Source: Chitinophagaceae bacterium
GTDB lineage: Bacteria; Bacteroidota; Bacteroidia; Chitinophagales; Chitinophagaceae
Direction: 5' to 3'
NCBI GenBank assembly: GCA_023251255.1
Contig: JAHEZD010000060.1
Coordinates: 1 to 33,488, forward strand
Length of the DNA stretch: 33,488 nucleotides
In this document: piece by piece, positions 9,612-16,645 of the stretch
Position numbering within the stretch: position 1 is the stretch's first letter
How the letters are laid out: every line of letters starts with the position of its first letter
Notes under the pieces: model-generated
What the model saw: only the letters and a program-made list of their open reading frames with translations
Told to the model about the DNA's origin: nothing
The model's database searches: none
Program-made: the position numbers and the translations under genes

Positions 9612-9707
9612 GGATTCAGGTTTAGGTATGGTTATCACAAAAGTTCGTTCAAGCTTCTAGCTTTGAACTACATAGTAAGGTCTTTTCCAAGCGGCTAAAA
9701 TCGACAG

Positions 9708-9715
9708 CAAAACTA
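9708..9715 (-). promoter_or_regulatory. Candidate -7 element for the coiled-coil/RHS operon
   Basis: Minus-strand TAGTTTTG fits the Bacteroidota -7 consensus TAnnTTTG and lies about 96 bp upstream of the chosen ATG at 9611. No convincing -33 TTTG is visible at the usual spacing, so this is tentative. Confidence 0.35.
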
Positions 9716-9846
9716 AGGGCGTGGGAGATATAAAAAATGCGTATGATTACCTTTTATTAGTGCGTAAAAATACCCAAATGATATGTATAAAATACGCATG
9801 GGAGAATAGATACTGGCATAAGGGTTGAGGTGGAAGGCAGAGGGCT

Positions 9847-9902
9847 TAAGGCGGAGGACAAAGGTTTAGCATCCAATGCTTAAACCTTTACCCTTTGCCT
9901 TA
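9847..9902 (-). terminator. Imperfect inverted repeat / possible terminator after DUF6515 gene
   Basis: Two arms of about 26-27 bases (TAAGGC...AAAGGTTTAGCAT and its near complement ATGCTTAAACCTTT...GCCTTA) pair around a 3-base loop at 9873-9875. The inner stem AAAGGTTTA/TAAACCTTT is perfect apart from one bulged T. It begins about 11 bp past the DUF6515 stop codon, where a terminator would sit, but no U-run follows. Its words (AAGGTTTA, TAAGGC) resemble the tandem repeat at 10990-11174. Confidence 0.5.
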
Positions 9903-9913
9903 TGCCTTACCAG

Positions 9914-10900
9914 CTAATTTGCTTTAATGACCTGGTACCAAATTTCACCATTTTCCTGCACAACAGGCTTGTACTGGGCCCCATCTACGGTGTAATAGGT
10001 TTCGCCATCTATTTCGATGGTTTCATAGCCATCGGGCAGGCTTTCCACAATGGCACCTACGGGAGGCGATACGACTTCATACTGATCGGTACGCTGTTCG
10101 TAATAGACACCATTGTAATAATAGTAGGGACGTTCGGTCACATAGATTGTCCTATAACCAATGGGTAATGTGTTAATGTAGATGCCAATGGGCGGTGCCA
10201 CCACAATATAGGTATTGTTGTATGGGCGGTAGAAAATGCCGTGGTGGTACCTATAGTTGTATTCACCATAGTGAACAGTATGGTAACTGGGCGGTATATA
10301 GGTCCTTACGGTGTTCCTACGGGGAAGGTTGGCATAACGCCAATTGGGATTAGCAGGATTGTATGTGGTGGGCCTATTGGGACGTGCAGCAGGGGGATTG
10401 CCGGGCCTTGGTGGGGCCTGTGCATGCGGGGGCTGGTTATTTGGTGGTGGCGTATTTGGCCGGGGCGTACCGGGTGCAGGCTGTGGAGGCACGGGCTGCT
10501 GATGAGGCTGTTGTGGTGCCGGTTGTGGTGGCTGCACGGACCTTGGTGGTACTTGCGGTGCTGTATGCTGGGGCTGTGCAGGTGGTGGCGGCTTCACTGG
10601 TTGGGTATGGGGCGGCTGGGGCTGCGGCTTCACCGGCTGTGGATGGGGTGGTTGCGGTTTTACCGGTTGGGGCAGCGGATGCGGCCTTACTGGTTCCGGA
10701 TGCGGTTGCTGTGGCCTTGCAGGTGGTGGCGCAGGCCTTGCGGGCTGGGTAGCTGGCTGCTGGGGTTTCTTTGTTTCGGGTTTCTTGTCCTGCGCACCAA
10801 CAGGTGCCATATTAACAACCATTGCAAAAAAGGCGATGGACAATGCCCTGCCCAAGTAGTTTGCAATGGTGCTTCTGCTTGAATGGATGTCCTTTTTCAT
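9914..10900 (-). CDS. Proline-rich DUF6515-type envelope protein
   Basis: The protein (328 aa) starts with a basic n-region and a hydrophobic stretch (ALSIAFFAMVVNMAPVGAQ), a plausible signal peptide. Residues about 38-180 are extremely rich in proline, glutamine and histidine with repeated QPVKPQP-like units, probably an extended, cell-wall-spanning linker. The C-terminal 150 residues carry repeated aromatic motifs with the pattern Y-Y-x-G-x-[FY]-Y followed by V-x-P-P-[IV]-G and L-P-x-G-Y (HHGIFYRPY, YIVVAPPIGIYI, LPIGYRTIYV, VVSPPVGAIVESLPDGYE). This pattern is what I know as DUF6515. Function is unknown; an envelope or periplasmic role is inferred from the signal peptide and linker. It stands alone, with the inverted repeat downstream and the tandem repeat array upstream. 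Confidence 0.82.
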   Translation of the reverse strand: MKKDIHSSRSTIANYLGRALSIAFFAMVVNMAPVGAQDKKPETKKPQQPATQPARPAPPPARPQQPHPEPVRPHPLPQPVKPQPPHPQPVKPQPQPPHTQPVKPPPPAQPQHTAPQVPPRSVQPPQPAPQQPHQQPVPPQPAPGTPRPNTPPPNNQPPHAQAPPRPGNPPAARPNRPTTYNPANPNWRYANLPRRNTVRTYIPPSYHTVHYGEYNYRYHHGIFYRPYNNTYIVVAPPIGIYINTLPIGYRTIYVTERPYYYYNGVYYEQRTDQYEVVSPPVGAIVESLPDGYETIEIDGETYYTVDGAQYKPVVQENGEIWYQVIKAN

Positions 10901-11284
10901 GATCTTGTCTTTAATATCGTTACTGACTACCGGATTCCTATTAGCGTGCCACGCAATAACCTTACCATGATTTTGGTGCTGGGTGCTGGGTGTAAGGTGT
11001 AAGGTTTAAGGTGTAGGGTTTAAGGTGTAGGGTTTAAGGTGTAAGGTTTAAGGTGTAGGGTTTAAGGTGTAGGGTTTAAGGTGTAGGGTTTAAGGCGTAG
11101 GGTTTAAGGCGTAGGGTTTAAGGCGTAGGGTTTAAGGCGTAGGGTGGGTTTAAGGTGTAAGGTATAGGGTTGAGGAGATGGAAAGCTTGCATAATTGTTA
11201 AATAATATATCTGCTGGTTTATTGTTTTTGATATTGTGTTATTTTTATTGTAATAAGCATTGCCCCTGCCAGTAACCTAAAAGA
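10901..11284. other. Divergent intergenic region
   Basis: This gap separates the left-reading DUF6515 gene from the right-reading HTH gene and must hold both promoters. It contains a small palindrome (GCGTGCCACGC, 10944-10954), the 14-bp tandem repeat array, and an AT-rich stretch (about 11190-11265). I found no exact TAnnTTTG match in either direction and no coding sequence. Confidence 0.6.
10990..11174. repeat. 14-bp tandem repeat array (GTGTAGGGTTTAAG)
   Basis: Ten consecutive 14-bp units run from 10997 to 11136, with partial units on both sides (10990-10996 and 11137-11174). The consensus is G[TC]GTA[GA]GGTTTAAG. Units 1 and 4 carry A at the sixth base, and the last three complete units plus the one before them carry GC instead of GT at the start, so variants are clustered as expected for local duplication. 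Every unit contains AGGGTTTA or AAGGTTTA, superficially like telomere repeats. It lies in the divergent promoter region between the DUF6515 and HTH genes and may vary in copy number between strains. Confidence 0.95.
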
Positions 11285-11551
11285 ATGCGCATGGACAGAA
11301 AAAAACCCAAACCCAAGAAGCAGAAGGCCCCTGTGGGCGGCAGCAAGGAAGCTGACCCTACGGAAATCAATTACCAGGAAAAATGGCTTGACAACCAGGA
11401 CCTGTTGCAAATGCTGAAAATAAGCAAGCGGAGCCTGCAGAACCTGCGGGCAAAGAAGCTGATTGCCTATAGCAAGGTGATGGGCAAGTTCTATTACCGG
11501 GAATCGGATGTGCAGAAACTGCTGCATGGTTCGATCTGCAGGGATGAATGA
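11285..11551 (+). CDS. Small helix-turn-helix DNA-binding protein
   Basis: The 88-residue product has a lysine/proline-rich N-terminal tail (RKKPKPKKQK) followed by a winged HTH of the excisionase/MerR-like HTH_17 type. The signature is DLLQMLKISKRSLQNLRAKK, then IAYSKVMGKFYYRESDVQKLL, covering about residues 37-82. Proteins of this type bind DNA and in Bacteroidota are common in accessory and mobile regions as well as solitary regulators. The ATG at 11285 is used; a second ATG two codons on (11291) is equally possible. It is one of only two genes on the plus strand, next to the tandem repeat array, and is followed by a small coiled-coil gene. Regulatory targets are unknown. Confidence 0.8.
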   Translation: MRMDRKKPKPKKQKAPVGGSKEADPTEINYQEKWLDNQDLLQMLKISKRSLQNLRAKKLIAYSKVMGKFYYRESDVQKLLHGSICRDE

Positions 11552-11649
11552 TGGTACCTGCCCCGCGGTCCCCGAAAAACCGGGACAAGTTCTCCCCTAA
11601 AGGCAGGGAAGGCCCATCATGCTGGCATTTTCTTTGCTTTTTACTTGTT

Positions 11650-11847
11650 ATGAAAGACAGCCTGACCAATAGTTATATCAAAAACCTGCGCAGGAACATT
11701 GAACGTTTAAGGTTTCTCTACAAGAGCCAGTTGGAAATGGGGAAAAACCTACACGAACTTAGGGGCACAAGGGTGCAATTGACCATGCTGGAAAACCAGT
11801 TTGTGCAGGCAATGCAGCAAACAGCGGGAAGTACCGGAAACAATTAG
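11650..11847 (+). CDS. 65-residue coiled-coil hypothetical protein
   Basis: From the ATG at 11650 the frame encodes 65 residues of mostly helical, charged sequence (NLRRNIERLRFLYKSQLEMG, TRVQLTMLENQFVQAMQQ), compatible with a short coiled coil. The same frame is open upstream to 11548, but that extension is proline/cysteine-rich and unlike protein, so the internal ATG is preferred. It lies 98 bp downstream of the HTH gene in the same direction and is convergent with the phosphodiesterase gene (46-bp gap). I recognise no family. It could be a co-transcribed partner of the HTH protein. Confidence 0.5.
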   Translation: MKDSLTNSYIKNLRRNIERLRFLYKSQLEMGKNLHELRGTRVQLTMLENQFVQAMQQTAGSTGNN

Positions 11848-11893
11848 TTTTGTTCCCAGTACCTCCTCTCCTTCAATATCAGCGCATAGGATG

Positions 11894-13246
11894 CTATTTT
11901 GCTTCCTTGCTCAACATGCCGGGGTACAATACCCCATCAGCGGTTGGCAAATCGAGGCCCAACAACTTTGCTACCAGGGGCGCAATATCTTCCAGCCCCA
12001 TTAAGGGGATGACGGTTCCTTTTTTGATGCCTGCACCGTAAGCGATGAAGCCAGTTTGTATTTCCTTGAAATCGGGGAAATAACCATGTGTGCCGCCTTT
12101 TGCTGCTTTGAACACTTCGCCAGTTGATGCTGCACTTATGGTAATGCCCTGTATAGGGGCCAGGGCCAATGCCGCATTGGGGTCTGCGCCAATTATATCC
12201 AGTTCCTTTCTTTCCACTATGCGGAAGAGCTTCTTCTGTGCTTCGGGCAGGGCTGCCAGTATATCCCTTACCTGTTTTAGTACCTTTTCATCGTTCCTGT
12301 TCTTCAACATCAGGAAAGCGGAGCCACCGGACTGGTGGAACATGGCTTTCCAATTGTCTTTCTTGGCCTCCCCTATCAGCCCTGCTTTGGCCAACCATAC
12401 GTTGGGTGCCATGCTGGTGTGGATGTCCACAAATCCATGGTCGCCAACAATGAGCACTGTGGTGCTGTCTTTTATACCTGCTTTTTCAATGGCTTCAAGG
12501 ATTGTTTTTACGGATCGATCGGCCCCAGCCACTGCCTGCCTTACTTTTGGTCCGTCCCTACCCTGCTCATGTTCAAAATGATCGGTGCAGGCTAGGTGTA
12601 CTGCCAACAAATTTGGCTTGTAGGTACGGATCAAATAGGCACTCATCCTTGCATTGTTCTCATCGCCGCTCAGGTCTTCCGAACCTATATCATTTGGCAA
12701 CAATTTACCTGTTGCATACTGCTGCAGTTCTTCGAACAGTCCCGCTGGGCTGGCAGACTTCCCGAGTATGTTGAGGTTTCCCGGTTTATCCGTTTTTGGC
12801 AGTGTCCAGATTTCGGGAAGGTTGTAGGTAATGGGCGCGCCTACGGTTACTGGCCACCAAACACAGGCGGAGGTAAGCTTTGCCTGTTTTACGGCTGTCC
12901 ATAGGGAAGGTACTTTTACTGAATCGTATTCCCAGTACCAACGTCCAGTGGCGCCTGCTGGCTCAAAGGGGGTATTGTAACAGATGCCGTGCTTAGCTGG
13001 CATTACACCCGTCATGATGGTGGTATGGGAGGGATAGGTTACTGTAGGGAAAACACCCCTGACACCATCTGCATAAACGCCTTCTTCCATCAGTTGCCGA
13101 AGGTTGACGGTGCCCCAGGAGGCATCTTTATAGAAGTCGGGGCGAAAGCCGTCGATGCTGATGATGATGACGTGTTTGGAGGGCTGTGCAAAAATGTTTG
13201 AGGCTCCAAGTAAAACAGTTATTATGAATAGTGAAATGTGTTTCAT
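11894..13246 (-). CDS. NPP-type alkaline phosphatase superfamily phosphodiesterase
   Basis: The 450-residue product has a signal peptide (MKHISLFIITVLLGASNIFA) and then the core of the type I phosphodiesterase/nucleotide pyrophosphatase family. Metal-site and catalytic residues are visible: D32 in IISIDGFRPDF, the predicted nucleophile T70 in FPTVTYPSHTTIMTG, D222 and H226 in HLACTDHFEHEQG, D269-H270 in VLIVGDHGF, and H387 in GGTHGYFPDF. Enzymes with this two-zinc site cleave phosphodiesters or phosphomonoesters; the exact substrate cannot be read here. It should act in the periplasm or at the cell surface. It is the last gene of the sigma/FecR/SusCD operon, 10 bp after the T9SS-protein gene, so it probably processes whatever that transporter handles. 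Confidence 0.9.
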   Translation of the reverse strand: MKHISLFIITVLLGASNIFAQPSKHVIIISIDGFRPDFYKDASWGTVNLRQLMEEGVYADGVRGVFPTVTYPSHTTIMTGVMPAKHGICYNTPFEPAGATGRWYWEYDSVKVPSLWTAVKQAKLTSACVWWPVTVGAPITYNLPEIWTLPKTDKPGNLNILGKSASPAGLFEELQQYATGKLLPNDIGSEDLSGDENNARMSAYLIRTYKPNLLAVHLACTDHFEHEQGRDGPKVRQAVAGADRSVKTILEAIEKAGIKDSTTVLIVGDHGFVDIHTSMAPNVWLAKAGLIGEAKKDNWKAMFHQSGGSAFLMLKNRNDEKVLKQVRDILAALPEAQKKLFRIVERKELDIIGADPNAALALAPIQGITISAASTGEVFKAAKGGTHGYFPDFKEIQTGFIAYGAGIKKGTVIPLMGLEDIAPLVAKLLGLDLPTADGVLYPGMLSKEAK

Positions 13247-13256
13247 AAATGTTAAT

Positions 13257-14999
13257 CTATTTTTGAATAATCAATTGCTGCCTTTCTTTTGCCTGTCCAA
13301 TACTAACCTCAATGAAATAGATGCCTGGTTTCAATCCCACCAAATTGACTTTATATTGTTTTGCACCTGTTGGAGCTTTAATTTGACGCCTTACAATTCC
13401 AGCAAAATCCAATATGGAAATTTCAGTAGTTGATGAAATTTTAGCTGATGAACCCTTAGCTTTTAAACTAGCATTGGTTTTTAGTTTTGCTTCATCTATT
13501 TGAACCATAACCATTTCCGAGGCGGGATTGGGGGATAGCTTAACTGCTTTGATTATTGGCATTCTTCTTTCAGAACAAACTGGGAATGACAATACTGTGG
13601 AAGAACCTGTTCCACAACCATTTTCGGGCTGGATAGTAACATCTAACCAATTGTAGCTATTATAGCCAGTAGTAATTCCAACTTCTGAAGTACCTTGGCC
13701 AAATCTTAGCTGCCCATTACCATTCACAGTCCATGTATAAGTTGTAGCAGGAACAACATCCATAATAAATACTTCATAGTCCACATTCGCATCTAAACAA
13801 AAGCTAGGCGCACTTTGGGGTGTAACACTAACTGTATTGAAGAGAAAGCTTGTTGGTGCAGGTGGCAAACCAATAGGAACCTGCTTTGTAACAGTTTGGG
13901 GTTGCCCACAGGCTGAAACATTTGCCGTCAAAGTGACCAAGCCATTTCCAACTTGTGTAAGGGTTCCAATATTGCTTGATGAAGAAACTGATGCGATGGC
14001 TGGATCAGAAGTAAGCCAGGAAACAGTTGCATTGCAGGGCAGGTTTGTAATGGAATAATTTTCCGAGCCGCTGCAAACCACATCGCTCCCACCAATAATA
14101 AAAGTGGGGATGGATGATGATATAACAGAGGTGTTGGTAGTATAATTGTTACTATTGGCAGTTACAGAAACAAAAATATTGTTGGAAGTATTGCCACAAA
14201 CAGGTGTGAGGGTAAGCGTATTGGTCGTGGTTTGTATGGTTTGTGGTGCTGGGCTACCATTATATAACCAACCATTATTACTGCTGCCTAAATTCCATGT
14301 ATAGGATATTGTGCCAGATAAATTAAACAGATTGTTTACGGTAAATGTTTGTGGTGCAGTAGAACCACAAGTTAAGGGCAACGATGATGGCGACAAGCTA
14401 AAAGGAGCTGTTTCAACAATTTTGATTTGTTTTACAAAAACAGTATCCGATTCTGTTGTTGATGGAAAAGGGAAAGCCCCAACCAATAAGTAGTCAGCAT
14501 TTTGGGTCATGGTATAATCAATTAGATTATTTGCCCAAGCAAATCCACTCCCAGATGAGCCAACAATAAAATTATTTGCATTGGCAACTGAATAGGCAGA
14601 TGGACCAACACAAGTGGTGCCTGCATCAGTTCCTCCATTGGTAGTGGATATGCTTAAGCCCACATTCGGGAAAAATGCGTCTGTACTTCCTTTGGCTCCC
14701 TTATAATAAACTGAAATCTTATAGTTGTATCCCAACTTGAAATTATGGTTAATCGAGTAAATTGTTGAAAGCACAGAGGAGCTTCCATTGGATTTTGTAA
14801 TTAAGGAAATTGCTTCATTATTATTGAACTGTGGCCTGCTTAATGTGGTTAGATGGCTGTATCCATCTATCGTTGTAGCTGTTGCAAAAACATTGCAGCC
14901 ACTTAGATTTTCGTATTCGTAGTTTATGATTTTTGTTACTTGGGACTTTAGGTCAGTCAACATAAACAATGCACATACGATTACTAGTAATTTCTTCAT
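13257..14999 (-). CDS. T9SS-sorted surface protein with Ig/PKD-like domains
   Basis: The 580-residue product has a signal peptide (MKKLLVIVCALFMLTDLKSQ) and a type A T9SS sorting domain over about the last 85 residues (LSPNPASEMVMVQI, SILDFAGIVRRQI, GLKPGIYFIEVSIGQAKERQ). This predicts export by T9SS and attachment to the cell surface. The N-terminal 200 residues look like a carbohydrate-binding-type beta-sandwich (YKISVYYKGAKGSTDAFFP). The middle holds several Ig/PKD-like modules, one Big_2-like (ATVSWLTSDPAIASV...GNGLVTLTANV) and one PKD-like (VVPATTYTWTVNGNGQL). No catalytic motif was seen, so a binding or adhesive role is most likely. It lies between the SusD-like gene (136-bp gap) and the phosphodiesterase gene (10-bp gap). 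Its coding sequence is visibly AT-richer than the RHS region. Confidence 0.88.
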   Translation of the reverse strand: MKKLLVIVCALFMLTDLKSQVTKIINYEYENLSGCNVFATATTIDGYSHLTTLSRPQFNNNEAISLITKSNGSSSVLSTIYSINHNFKLGYNYKISVYYKGAKGSTDAFFPNVGLSISTTNGGTDAGTTCVGPSAYSVANANNFIVGSSGSGFAWANNLIDYTMTQNADYLLVGAFPFPSTTESDTVFVKQIKIVETAPFSLSPSSLPLTCGSTAPQTFTVNNLFNLSGTISYTWNLGSSNNGWLYNGSPAPQTIQTTTNTLTLTPVCGNTSNNIFVSVTANSNNYTTNTSVISSSIPTFIIGGSDVVCSGSENYSITNLPCNATVSWLTSDPAIASVSSSSNIGTLTQVGNGLVTLTANVSACGQPQTVTKQVPIGLPPAPTSFLFNTVSVTPQSAPSFCLDANVDYEVFIMDVVPATTYTWTVNGNGQLRFGQGTSEVGITTGYNSYNWLDVTIQPENGCGTGSSTVLSFPVCSERRMPIIKAVKLSPNPASEMVMVQIDEAKLKTNASLKAKGSSAKISSTTEISILDFAGIVRRQIKAPTGAKQYKVNLVGLKPGIYFIEVSIGQAKERQQLIIQK

Positions 15000-15135
15000 A
15001 AGATTTGTTTTTGTTTTTAGGATAAAATTTTATTTATATAAGATGGTTGCTGATTCATGACTGTGCCATTGAGATGCTGCAGCTTACAGAAACTAGATGT
15101 TTGACATGAATACTTTTTAGTCTATAATCAAAAAA
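15000..15135. other. Gap between SusD-like and T9SS-protein genes
   Basis: The 136 bp carry no gene. A 12-bp perfect palindrome (ATAAAATTTTAT) lies at 15022-15033, shortly upstream of the T9SS-protein start. No clear terminator or TAnnTTTG promoter is visible, so read-through from the SusCD genes is plausible. Confidence 0.45.
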
Positions 15136-16581
15136 CTATTGTGCCCACCAACTTTTAAAGTTAATATCATCATTACCGCAAGCGGCGGCTGCCTTGTTAT
15201 AATTTTCCGGATTGAGTGTTCTCACATTGATAGGATATTTAAAACGAACAGGCATTATCTTATTATTGAGCATACCATCTGCCACAGGCATTACAGGCAG
15301 GCCAGTTCTCCTGTACTCAAACCACTGCTGGTAATCATTGAAGTAAAGTGCATAGTATTTTTGGAGCATGATCCTTGGCAATGTTCCATTGTAGGCTGCA
15401 TTGGGATTGCTGGTAAAATAGTCTGTTGCCATGGTAAGCCCCCATTGTTCTATGGCAGCTTTTGTTCCTGCTTCGTAAGCTGTTTTTGCGGCGGCGGCAT
15501 TACCATAGCGCCATTCCAGTTCTGCTTTGATAAACTGCACTTCTGCATAGCTCATAATAATATTGATCATGGGAGCAGTAACGAGGGCTGCAGTTACATT
15601 GGAAGGAGTATAGTTGAACTGGCTTTCTGAACCAGTATACCCACTTGGTATTCCCTGGTAGCCAATAGCGGTTCCCCCAGGAATGCTTTTGGCCTGCGAT
15701 GCAAACTTGGGTCTTCTTGGGTCATTCAATGCATTCAAACTATCCAGGAAAAATTTGCCCACTGCACGGAAAGTTGTAAAGTCTATGGCCCTAGCCCAAG
15801 GAGACATGAGTGGGGCTACACCAGAAATGGAAAGTATTGCAGCTTCTGCATTACTTGCAAACACAGGATACTGGGTGGGATTGTCTACCATGGTACGGAT
15901 TTGAGCCCAAGCATTCATTTCTGCTTTTTTTGAAACACGCAACAGCAAACGCAAACGTAGGGAATTACAGAACTTCTTCCATTTGGTTACATTATTGGCA
16001 TATAATATATCCGAAGCATAGGGCATTGGTGTAGCAGTATTGAACAATTTGTTTGCAGAATCAAGATCAGCAAGTATTTTAGTATACACCTCTTTCTGTG
16101 TATTGAATTTTGGACGGAACGTTGCATCTTCTTCTGCATGGCTTGCCTCTTCCATTGGAATATCACCAAAGCAATCTGTTAGGTTACTGTACATCCAAGC
16201 ATTCAGTACCATGGCAATGCCCTGATAATTACCATTCTTTGCCTTTACTGAAGCGGTATACATTTCTTTTACATTGTTCAGCCACTGGTAATGGTTGTTC
16301 CAGGTGCTGTTTCCTTGATTTTCTGACATATCATACCTGTGCACACCACCTGATGGACTTGGGTAAGGCAATGCCACCTGCATTAAATTGAACGTAATGT
16401 CATCTGCCCTTTGCATATTGAAAGATGATACGTTGTAAATAATAGGGTTCAATAAAGTGCCAGGACTTATTTGGTCTATGAGATTGGGATCCACATTTGT
16501 TTCCTCAAACTTCTTTGTACATGATGAAGCCATTAGGCCCATGAGTACAATGCAAGCTGCTATTTTTTTGAACGTATGCAT
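15136..16581 (-). CDS. SusD/RagB-like outer-membrane lipoprotein (SusD-like_2 type)
   Basis: The 481-residue protein begins with a lipoprotein signal (IVLMGLMASSC, lipidated Cys21), then ETNVDPNLIDQISPGTLLNP and YSNLTDCFGDIPMEEASHAEE, typical of the SusD-like_2 branch of the SusD/RagB family. SusD proteins are surface lipoproteins that cap a SusC transporter and bind its ligand with TPR-like helices. It follows the SusC gene by 64 bp and should form a pair with it. The family says little about ligand; the neighbouring phosphodiesterase is the best hint. C-terminal YFNDYQQWFEYRRTGLP fits the family, and the length is normal. Confidence 0.92.
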   Translation of the reverse strand: MHTFKKIAACIVLMGLMASSCTKKFEETNVDPNLIDQISPGTLLNPIIYNVSSFNMQRADDITFNLMQVALPYPSPSGGVHRYDMSENQGNSTWNNHYQWLNNVKEMYTASVKAKNGNYQGIAMVLNAWMYSNLTDCFGDIPMEEASHAEEDATFRPKFNTQKEVYTKILADLDSANKLFNTATPMPYASDILYANNVTKWKKFCNSLRLRLLLRVSKKAEMNAWAQIRTMVDNPTQYPVFASNAEAAILSISGVAPLMSPWARAIDFTTFRAVGKFFLDSLNALNDPRRPKFASQAKSIPGGTAIGYQGIPSGYTGSESQFNYTPSNVTAALVTAPMINIIMSYAEVQFIKAELEWRYGNAAAAKTAYEAGTKAAIEQWGLTMATDYFTSNPNAAYNGTLPRIMLQKYYALYFNDYQQWFEYRRTGLPVMPVADGMLNNKIMPVRFKYPINVRTLNPENYNKAAAACGNDDINFKSWWAQ

Positions 16582-16645
16582 AATGGTTGATGTTTATTGT
16601 TATCACTGATTACACTTATACAGGCTGAGTGTAACAAGTCATGTT

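Larger units (their letters stand above)
9639..9913. other. Non-coding gap upstream of the RHS operon
   Basis: No gene is supported here. The stretch holds a candidate promoter element for the operon reading left (9708-9715), a spaced 8-bp inverted pair (ATGCGTAT at 9737-9744, ATACGCAT at 9792-9799) that could be an operator, and an imperfect inverted repeat behind the DUF6515 gene (9847-9902). Confidence 0.6.

Noticed and set aside
9612-9638. GTG start nine codons upstream in the coiled-coil gene
   Set aside because: It would put a polar, proline-containing segment in front of a textbook signal peptide that starts at the ATG at 9611.
9049-9660. Plus-strand open frame of 203 codons
   Set aside because: Antisense to the coiled-coil gene; the Cys/Leu/Ser-rich translation mirrors Lys/Gln/Glu codons of the real gene.
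10241-10882. Plus-strand Trp/Arg/Leu-rich frame of 213 codons
   Set aside because: It is the complement of the proline-rich linker; the tryptophan and glycine richness is simply reverse-read CCA/CCG codons.
10990-11174. CRISPR array
   Set aside because: The units are contiguous 14-mers without spacers, and no cas gene is present.
11568-11586. GTCCC/GGGAC stem between the HTH and coiled-coil genes
   Set aside because: Only a 5-bp stem with a mismatch above it and no U-run; too weak to call a terminator.
11548-11649. N-terminal extension of the 65-residue coiled-coil gene
   Set aside because: The 34 upstream codons are unlike protein (Pro, Cys, Trp-rich) and overlap the HTH stop region; the ATG at 11650 opens the helical part.
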